Shown in pieces: positions 57,101 through 64,000 of a stretch of DNA of 64,000 nt. The stretch spans positions 1,860,001-1,924,000 of the forward strand of contig JANCIK010000013.1 in assembly GCA_028532985.1 (NCBI GenBank), given 5' to 3'. The position numbers and the translations under genes were made by a program. The notes under the pieces are model-generated. The model did no database searches and had not been told where the DNA came from. It worked only from the letters and a program-made list of their open reading frames with translations. Position 1 is the first letter of the stretch; each line of letters starts with the position of its first letter. The DNA comes from Stropharia rugosoannulata (Eukaryota; Basidiomycota; Agaricomycetes; Agaricales; Strophariaceae).

Positions 57101-57576
57101 CGCAGTATAACTATCAGCAGCAGCAGTATGGGGTCAGCTCGCCATATAACAGTGTGCCTACGGGGCAGCAGCAGCAGCCTGCGTCATTCTTCCCCCCGCC
57201 CCCTCCCGCGCCACCGACGCACTCGTCGTCGTACTCTACGCCCTCTGCTGGTGCGGACCCGTACGCCGGGCTGGGTGCGTTCAACCCGGGACTCGGAGCA
57301 AGTGCGCCTCCGCCCCCACCGCCGCCCGCGCAGCCGTCTCAGGGGATGTATTATGGCTCGAGCAGTGGCCTCCCCCCGCCCCCACCGCCTCCACAGCAGC
57401 AGCAGCAGCAGTATTACGCGTACCCCCCGCAGGTGCAGCAGCCGCCTCAGCAGATGAACCAAGGATTCCCGCCGCCGCCCCCGCAGCAGGGACAGGGCTA
57501 TGCGAACTATCAAAGCTCTCCACCGCCGCCAGGAAACGCGTATGGGAATGGGTACCAGCACGGGTACGGGCGTTAA
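54168..57576 (+). CDS. bro1: Bro1 (ALIX-type ESCRT-associated protein)
   Basis: Endosomal sorting factor. The Bro1 domain binds the ESCRT-III protein Snf7, and in yeast Bro1 recruits the deubiquitinase Doa4. The start ATG at 54168 has a GCCATGG context. The Bro1 domain opens MAHQSPMISIPKKTTEEVDW and includes YGENPDNYATECGLLQRCRQ, the in-frame spliced DLLYKYFGQLELLELRF, VNFPWHDAF, ITQTSIAYEKASVLFQIAGT and ATEVFFEKCTDEKKINSLVA. IKAKYFSSLAQYYRALADAT starts the next exon. The V-domain coiled coils follow (about 55540-56690). The tail of about 280 residues is Pro/Gln-rich with PPPPPP runs, Gln tracts and SPYGQQPQQ-like repeats. Length and order fit Bro1 better than Rim20, which lacks so long a tail. 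Five or six exons. Confidence 0.9.
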
Positions 57577-58044
57577 TGGAGTCGTGGAGAGTTGGTTCAG
57601 CTTGTATGTAGTTTGTCTGTCAATATTCCAATAGTTTATAGTATCATTGCGGACATGTTTTAGTGCTGCATTGCCTTTTTCTTTGTACTTGTACTGTACA
57701 TTCAATAAATGGAACACGGCACACCGGCAGGTAACGGCTGGTGACGAGCCTAAGATTTCTAGGCTATTTTGAGCATGCTGATAACCACACGACCATCGGG
57801 GCACGTTGCCTGGTAGAGAACGCTGCCTTTTCGTTTGTTTCGACCCGTCTCCGCATTTTTCTAGATGAACCCTGTAGAATCACACGGCAATTCCACGGGA
57901 TTTCTCAATCATGCGCGCAATGTCTGTCTTTTTGGCTGCCGTTTTTCTATCGTCAATAGCAATGTACCCATAGGTAGGTAGTGCACCTTAAGATACTCGT
58001 TTTATTGCGCTGAACTGATGACACCAGATGCCTTCCAACGACTC
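57577..58044. other. Intergenic, 468 bp
   Basis: Bro1 3' region, with an AATAAA-type signal near 57704, followed by the upstream part of the STAND gene. A splice acceptor CACCAG at about 58027 suggests an upstream exon I could not define. Confidence 0.45.
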
Positions 58045-59791
58045 ATGGATGAGGTAGCGCCCGCCGCGTTCCATAACTCTGCCCAAAGGATACATGCTCC
58101 ACGATGCCATGCTAATACTCGCAGCAGCGTTTTAAACGTTGCCTTCTCGCCGTTCGTATAGGTCTTTCACGGAAAAGCTTGTATTGTATGGATCCATGGC
58201 GCTGCAGGAGCGGGGAAGACAGCTATTTCTCAAACATTTACTGAAATGTGCATCGAGAGGGATCTGGGTGGCGAGTTTCTTCTTTTGTCGTTTGGATCGC
58301 TCACGAAGTACGATTGCTCCGGTTGTCGCTACACTCGCCTACCAGATCATGCGGCTCATACCAAGTATTAAACCGGCGATAATGCTGGCTATCGTGGCAA
58401 ACCCGCTCATCTTCACAATGTCTTTCCACACGCAGATGGAAGAGCTGATAATCCAACCATTGCTACGCATAAAGCATGATAGAGCCCATGAAAGGTTGAA
58501 GTTGGTCATCGTCATCGACGCCCTGGACGAATGTGAAGGCGAAATAAATCAGCTCTATCTCGTCAGGTCGTTAGGACAACTTCTATCCAGCAGAAATCTG
58601 CCTCTGTACGTGCTCATAAGCAGCCGTTCAGAGTTCCATCTTAGGCTAGCATTCGAAAATCTACATTGTGTATCTGATGCTCTTTTCATTCCGTTGGATG
58701 ACCACGAGACCTTCCAGCCCCGCGCTGATATCTTAACATACCTCAACGACAGCCTTTCTTCAATTCGTCGTACTCATCCTTTTAGGCATTGCCTTCCCCC
58801 GGACTGGCCTCCCCAGTATCTCATCCAGCATATTGCCGACAGGGCATCGGGCCAGTTCATGTATGCTGCAGTAGTAGTCGATTTTATCTCTGGAGCCGGA
58901 GCCAGCCCGGCCTCGCAGCTCGATATCATCGCTAGGTTAGCTCCGTCACGCCGATCCAGCCCATTCACCTCACAACTCGAAGGCCTTCCTGGATCACTTC
59001 CTCCAGAACGACTTACCGCATTTGAGCCCCTGGATACCCTCTACCGCCACGTATTCTCTTTGGTTAGGAAGGCCAACATCGAGACAACTATGAAGTACTT
59101 GGCGTACATTTTGCTCACGAAGGAGGAGAATCCCGCTGCTAGGATATCCGCTTTTTTTGATGTCCGCGGGCCTGACGCCGTCTTCGCTGCCTTTGCGCCC
59201 CTGGCGTCCGTCGTCGAATGTGGACAGGAACGGTTTCGTTTCCTTCATGAATCCCTCAGCGACTTCCTGACCGACAAAGCGCGTTCTTTTGATTATTATA
59301 TTGACTGCGGGCGGTGGGGTACGTGTTTTGCTATTGCTTGGTATGAGGCGTATGCATTGCATACCTTTGCAGGTATCTATTTTATTTTATTTCATCCCTG
59401 TGTGATCGCTGTGTTTAATGACCGCGCGCTGTACAGCTTCGGGATGCGAGGACATACTTCACTTCCTGAAGCACGCGCAGCCAACACCTGAACTACAGGC
59501 CCGCATTTCGGCGTTCGACTCGACAAAATGCCTCAACTTCATTTCAGTCAGCGCAGATAGGTACCTTAGTGTTGTTGGGAACTTGGTAAGTATATATTCC
59601 TGGTCAATTATATCTCGAAGCTGTACCGATAACATCCGAATGCTCTGCAGGACTTCGGCGACGGCGGAACGCTGTACCGGGAACAGGTATCCAATATTTA
59701 TCGGGTTATTGACAGAGTGTTTCCCCACCTCTCGCACCATCATCGGGTTCATAGGGCCATGTATCGGCTGTCGGGCGCCTGCTCGACGTGA
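58045..59791 (+). pseudogene. STAND (NACHT-type) NTPase gene with frameshift after the P-loop
   Basis: P-loop NTPase of the large mushroom STAND class, thought to act in self/non-self signalling. The N-terminal block PAAFHNSAQRIHAPRCHANT and Walker A (CIVWIHGAAGAGKTAISQTF) are in frame with each other apart from a TAG at 58159-58161. Just after ERDLG (about 58266-58271) the continuation is found one base off, as ASFFFCRLDRSRSTIAPVVA. From there the frame is long: VIVIDALDECEG (Walker B), VLISSRSEFHLRLAFENL and FRFLHESLSDFLTD. Introns at about 59321-59440 and 59584-59650 then join CEDILHFLKHAQ and DFGDGGTLYREQ to a stop at 59791. The protein lacks obvious C-terminal repeats. A real one-base mutation, an undetected intron or an assembly error could explain the shift. 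Confidence 0.65.
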
Positions 59792-60605
59792 TGGCCTAGC
59801 TGCGCTGGTGTAAAACTGCTTGCTTCCTTGCTTGTTGACAAGCAATAGCTACCGACTAACGACCCATTGACGACTGGTATCGTCGTAACCTTTATCTTCT
59901 TGGACTCGCTCTCATCCTCAAACTATCGACCGCACTATCATGCAACGCATCTATATTTTCACAATGGATCACATACTCTACATAGACACCCTGCATCACT
60001 TAACGCTATCAAATGTACTTAATATTTAATATCCGTCGAATCTAAGCATTATTGAACGACTCTACTTATATCGTCCTTGCAACCAGACCTTGAATTTATG
60101 TAGGTCTTCATGAAGCGAAAATACGCACTATTTACTTTTTTCGAACAGATTGGATTATATGCAGAGCTCGAGAATGATTCCTGCAGGTGACACAAGAGAT
60201 GGGCTATCCAGCAAGGTCTGAGGCAATGACCCAGCTGTTACTTCCTCGCTTGTTGACAAGCAATAGCTGTCGTCTAAAGACCTGATATCGTCCCATTTAC
60301 CCACTTTGGACGCGCTTTCAATTTTAGCTATCCAAGACATCTCCTCCAACGCATTTGTATTTTAACAATGGGCTACATCTATATAGACACCTTCATCGAT
60401 ATCTTCGCTGTGGAAGCAGACATTGAGAGTTGACCAAGAGCATCGAAGTCTCATGAAGCGAACGCCGAAAATATGTACTGTTTAGTTTTTTGAACAGTTT
60501 TGATTTATATGCAGAGTTCAATGTATGTACTCTACATGCACGGAGTTCTGGTTTATCAAGAAGTTGAAAGCTTTGCCAAAAGTTGGGAGGGCATATACTA
60601 TTCAT
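59792..60605. repeat. Diverged direct duplication between STAND gene and TM-protein gene
   Basis: The word CTTGTTGACAAGCAATAGCT occurs at 59831 and again at 60249. Following blocks also recur: 'CTTCATGAAGCGAA', 'GAACAG...GATT.TATATGCAGAG' at about 60165 and 60511, and 'AATGATTCC..CAGG.GAC.CAAGAGAT.GGCT' at about 60170 and again near 60972 inside the next gene. The spacing differs (about 418 versus 350 bp), so the copies have had insertions or deletions. It looks like decayed partial duplicates of the 60606-61245 gene and its flank. Confidence 0.6.
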
Positions 60606-61245
60606 TCAAGAACTCTGATCTCTTCTGTCTACCACACCATCCACACATTGTCCATCATCAATAATCCTATCCCGCCACGTATTTATTCTGATCTGGTGGT
60701 CACTTCGGAGGGGGGTAGAAGTGGGGTGTGGGACGCTTTTCGTGGCCTTGCCTATACGTCTCTGGGCATAATCATCCGCCCACTCCTCGATCTCGTCGCT
60801 GCTGTTATCCGACATAAGCCAAAGAAAGTAATGCAGTATGCCGTGCATCTGACAATTGTGAGGGTCATTAAGGTTTACAATAATTTTCTGATAGACTTAC
60901 CGAAACCTCGGAAATTAATATCTCGCCCATGCGTTTGAGGCGCGCCAGACAGGAGGAGCAGCAAGTAATGGAATGATTCCCACAGGCGACGCAAGAGATA
61001 GGCTCGGGTTTAGAGAGTAGGGTTTGGGGTGGTGGCCTGTCAGAGGAGGAGGGAAGACAAAGGGTAACGGCGAGGAGGAATATTGATATGACGAGCGTGA
61101 AGCGAAAGACTATTCCAGAAAGCCATCCGAGGCGGCAGTTCCATACGAAGCCCGCCAGAAAACCGGCGCCGAATAAACAGCAGTGGTGAGTTTTTATGAG
61201 CGGCGAGTGGAAGTGCTTAGGTCCCTGAGCGAGGTCCATTGACAT
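60606..61245 (-). CDS. Small two-TM protein with Cys cluster and acidic/basic tail
   Basis: I do not recognise the family. The ATG at 61245 gives MSMDLAQGPKHFHSPLIKTH. Two hydrophobic stretches follow (CCLFGAGFLAGFVWN and SGIVFRFTLVISIFLLAVTL). A Pro/Ser linker leads to a Cys-rich segment (CVACGNHSITCCSSCLARLK), possibly a small zinc-binding or palmitoylated element. GT-AG splicing after ILISEVS (intron near 60848-60903) joins in phase to MHGILHYFLWLMSDNSSDEI and a charged tail ending DRRDQSS. About 195 residues. Diverged copies of its Cys-cluster DNA lie just downstream. The coding call rests on the in-phase splice and composition. Confidence 0.5.
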
Positions 61246-61468
61246 GTCAAACTCGTACTATGGCTGTTTAATTAAGGCTGTTTAACGCGAATTACTTGTT
61301 GACTTTGTAGTAGACTCGTTTACTTATCGTTTACCGTATTGGTGTAAGCTTCATGAAAAGGCAATTTCGTTGCACCCGCCCGAGTTGAACCAAAGTGAAT
61401 AAGTCCTGAGGTTACTATTGCAAAAGCGTTATATATATTAGGTTAAGTTAGTGAAGTTGGCAAAGAGC
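61246..61468. other. Short AT-rich spacer
   Basis: No feature seen. Confidence 0.4.
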
Positions 61469-61828
61469 TTACTTAACGGTTGTGGTAAAGGGTCCACGGG
61501 GTCCCAGTGGTATTTGGTCCAGCCCCTGGAGACAAACAAAGAGCTCACGGTTGGTTCCGTCGATGTCGTCGGCTCCAGTCCACTTAAACATACGACAAAA
61601 ATGTCCGCTACACAGAAACCTGTAGCCAGCGAGGATATCCTCGGCCAGAAGGTATTTGAGCTCCTCTGTCCCGCAGAGAATTGCGCTGATTGCTTCGTAG
61701 TATGATCGGTGCTGTACGTCCCCCACAATGCTGAACGCAAAGAGTTGACGAACTGAAACTGAAATTGACGCGACGTATGCAGTGGCGGACCTCTTGGTGA
61801 AGGCGTGAGTGTTCAGTGGAAACGACAT
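61469..61828 (-). CDS. Hypothetical ORF of 119 codons, doubtful
   Basis: The ATG at 61828 opens a frame reading MSFPLNTHAFTKRSATAYVA, AFSIVGDVQHRSYYEAISAI and EELKYLLAEDILAGYRFLCS. Its composition is protein-like, but I recognise no family. Overlapping frames at 61608-61910 and 61813-62094 compete for the same DNA, and the latter could be an upstream exon (donor at about 61970). It may equally be a fragment of a decayed gene. Confidence 0.3.
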   Translation of the reverse strand: MSFPLNTHAFTKRSATAYVASISVSVRQLFAFSIVGDVQHRSYYEAISAILCGTEELKYLLAEDILAGYRFLCSGHFCRMFKWTGADDIDGTNRELFVCLQGLDQIPLGPRGPFTTTVK

Positions 61829-62850
61829 TTTCGTCTCGCGGGCGGTGAAACTGAAGTGTCGTATGTTTTGATTTCCAGCGGAGTCGGTTTTGGCGCTGGC
61901 GTTGTGGCATCGGTCATCCTCTTTAAACGTCTGTCCCTGCCCTCGTCTGTGTGTGTATGCGAAGTGCTTACGTTGGTGCTTTGAATTGTAGGACGAACAT
62001 GGCCCATCGCCCTTTCGACAGGCTTCGGCGCTGGAGCCGCCTGGGCGGACTGCGACCGCTCGTTCAACCCCGCACGCATCCCAGGAACACGCATAATCTC
62101 TCAGTCAGAGGTTCCGGAAAGCAAATAGCCAGCGGGAAAGCGGGGGAGAGGTGCCTGTATGCGAAGCTTGTTCATGTGGTTTAGATGAGTCGCTGTTATT
62201 GATTAAATGCGGAAATAATATAGATCCTGTGTGTATATTCACGACTTTGCTGCTTTTTGTCATTTTATACCGTCGGCGGCCTACTCATCTCGCCTTCTCG
62301 TCGTCCAAGAGCCGTATGTTGCTGTTATCTTGGTCGAGGGTCCTCGGCAGCTTGCGTTGCTCTTCTCCCAGAACGACCCTTTTATATAATACCACTAAGT
62401 AATACCAGAGTCAGTGCTAGTACTTGCAAAAATGCCTCAAGTACCGACGTGATGAGGCTACCAGAATTGGGAGCGAAACAATAACCAGTCTTATCCGGCG
62501 TGCCTCGAGGGACAGCTGTGGTTTAGTCATCTGCCTTGAAAGTTGGTTTGGTGATGGTGGTTGCGGAAAGAGTTACGTTCGCCAACAATCAACACGGCAA
62601 GGGCAAGGCTAATGCGCATACCGCACTCGACATAGGTAATCCACTATCTACATTTCCTTTTCTTTTTCTTTGAGAAAATTTCTGGTTAACAAGATGTACG
62701 ACATATATATATATCTACACAGCGTCAACCCAGATGTACACCAAACGGACCATAAAAATATGTAAAATCACAATACTATAGACAACAAAATAGTGAAAAT
62801 GTGGCTGGAATGAGTTCGTCTATCTACGTAGAGGGCTTCAGGCCTCGGCC
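61829..62850. other. Mostly non-coding, 1.0 kb
   Basis: Downstream of Spt5 (convergent side). Short open frames only, with a T-rich tract near 62650-62680 and a small (TA)n run at 62704-62713. Confidence 0.4.
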
Positions 62851-64000
62851 TTATGACCCGCCCACTTCGTCGTGCAGCGATATCACGAACTTCATAGGTA
62901 CATTGTCGATGTCTGCAGGGTGTTGCTTGCTCGACACAACGACAAGGTCTTCGCCCTTGGGGTTCTCCCGCACGACCAGCGCCTGGCCCTTTTTGTGACC
63001 GCTGAGCACCAGCACTTCCTGCCCGCTGAACGTGGGTTCTTGTGGCACGACGTACTTCGCCGGCACGCTCCTCTCTTCGCCCGAGTCGAACTTGATGTGC
63101 GCGGTCTGGTCGTACTCCTGCGGCCCGTCCTGCACGGCGATGATGCGCCCGTACTTTTTGTCGTACTGACCGTCCATGAACTGCGTGCCGTCCGGGCTCT
63201 GGATCGTGACCAGCAGCCGGGGGATGTAGTTGCTAAACGCGGGGTCGAACAGCCACCCATCCTCGAGTTCTGAAAAACCAAAGACAAATAGTGAGTCATG
63301 GATGGAGGAGGTAAGGTGTGCATGATATGTGCGGTGCGACATACCGTTATCGACGCGGCGATTGTAGGTCTCGCCCCCGAATACGCCAGGCGTGGCGATG
63401 TCCATCGCGGTGCCGTGGCTCCACACGCCCGCGGGCGTGCGCCCGCTGATCCCAGGCGTGGGCGCAGATTCCGGATAGAACGGCGTTTGGCTCACTGCAG
63501 GCGTAGCCGCAGCCGGCGTTGGTGCGCTCTGTGCGCAGCAGAAAAAGAAAAAAGAAGAAAAAGAATAGATATATCAGTATTTGCATTCCTGAGTACAGAG
63601 CACCGGGCATGACAATCGAGATCAAAAACTCACCCAGTTCCCAGCTGGTATGTCCCAGGCATTGCTCGTCGGTACCGCAGGCGTCGCCCAAGTATCGGAA
63701 TTATTGGCCTTGGGGCTCGCCCAGCCCGCTGCCGTTGCCCCCCAAGCATTCGATGCGGCGGTATTTCTGCCCGGGGTTGCGCCACCCCACGACGGTGCAG
63801 CGTTGCGTCCCGGAGTCGCACCACCCCAGCCGTTGCCGGTGCCAGCGCCGGCGTTGGCGCCCGTGGCGTAGGGATTTGGAGTCCGCGAGCTGACGTTCCA
63901 TGCAGGCGTACGACCACCATCTGCGGCGGCGTATGGGTTTGGCGTCCGCGACGACGCATTCCACGCAGGAGTCCGTGAGTCGCCAGAAGCATAAGGATTT
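62851..64000 (-). CDS. spt5: Transcription elongation factor Spt5, C-terminal part
   Basis: With Spt4, Spt5 forms DSIF, which clamps RNA polymerase II. Its C-terminal repeat region (CTR) is phosphorylated during elongation. The window's end cuts the gene, so only the CTR and last domain are seen. The CTR comprises SSRTPNPYA and GRTPAWN units, then WGGATPGRNA units and SAPTPAAATPAVSQTPFYP. Two introns (near 63530-63635 and 63272-63344) precede the final domain: LEDGWLFDPAFSNYIPRLLV, DKKYGRIIAVQDGPQEYDQT and QEVLVLSGHKKGQALVVREN, which is KOW-like, ending SLHDEVGGS-stop. The TP-rich repeats plus this terminal domain are specific to fungal and animal Spt5. NusG-like and other KOW domains lie outside the window. 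Confidence 0.92.

Noticed and set aside
57184..57804. Antisense Arg-rich open frame over the Bro1 tail
   Set aside because: Complement of the CCG/CAG-rich polyproline/Gln coding sequence; no domain or start context.

Overview
The window looks like nuclear DNA of a mushroom-forming basidiomycete (Agaricomycetes). Almost every coding region is broken by many short introns of about 45-60 nt with GT...AG ends. The gene content is typical of that group: a GH131 enzyme with a fungal CBM1, a heme-thiolate peroxidase, F-box/leucine-rich proteins, a STAND NTPase, a DUF7587-type protein and duplicated sphingolipid genes. I saw no rRNA, tRNA, CRISPR array or intact transposon. Exon joins were made by eye from frame continuity and splice consensus.

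Layout. 1-2.9 kb (minus): the 5' part of a Dug1/CNDP-type dipeptidase and a GH131-CBM1 secreted glucanase. 4.8-9.4 kb (plus): a USP25/28-like protein that has lost its catalytic Cys and His, then an F-box protein. 9.5-10.25 kb (minus): a small, probably mitochondrial protein with three FDGPAR-like motifs. 10.25-13.5 kb is gene-poor. 13.5-18.9 kb (plus): a DUF7587-like protein with a tail anchor and a Tcd-type tRNA threonylcarbamoyladenosine dehydratase. 19.1-23.8 kb: a 'WLDEH' family protein (minus) diverging from LCB2 copy A (plus). 24.2-26 kb (minus): an F-box protein. 27.3-31.2 kb (plus): an unrecognised protein, a thiamine-diphosphate-type Nudix hydrolase and a heme-thiolate peroxidase. 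31.6-38.2 kb (minus): a full-length ABCC transporter. 40.1-44.4 kb: a second WLDEH protein (plus) converging on LCB2 copy B (minus).

46-50.6 kb holds an amino acid permease (minus) with a long cytosolic tail and a Yip1-family Golgi protein (plus). 51.6-57.6 kb (plus) holds a secreted Asp-rich repeat protein and the ESCRT-associated protein Bro1. 58-59.8 kb (plus) is a STAND NTPase with a frameshift just after its P-loop. 59.8-61.2 kb holds diverged repeats and a small two-TM protein. 62.85-64 kb (minus) is the C-terminal part of Spt5, running off the end.

The genes do not form one pathway. The clearest functional theme is sphingolipid synthesis, because two LCB2 paralogues (each the catalytic subunit of serine palmitoyltransferase) lie about 20 kb apart in opposite orientation and share an intron site. 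Membrane traffic (Yip1, Bro1) and transport (ABCC, amino acid permease) are also represented. The most unusual features are the pseudo-deubiquitinase, two 13-15 nt microexons that encode ABC-ATPase motifs, the triple FDGPAR protein, the expanded WLDEH family and a 40-codon Cys-rich ORF built on an 18-bp repeat.
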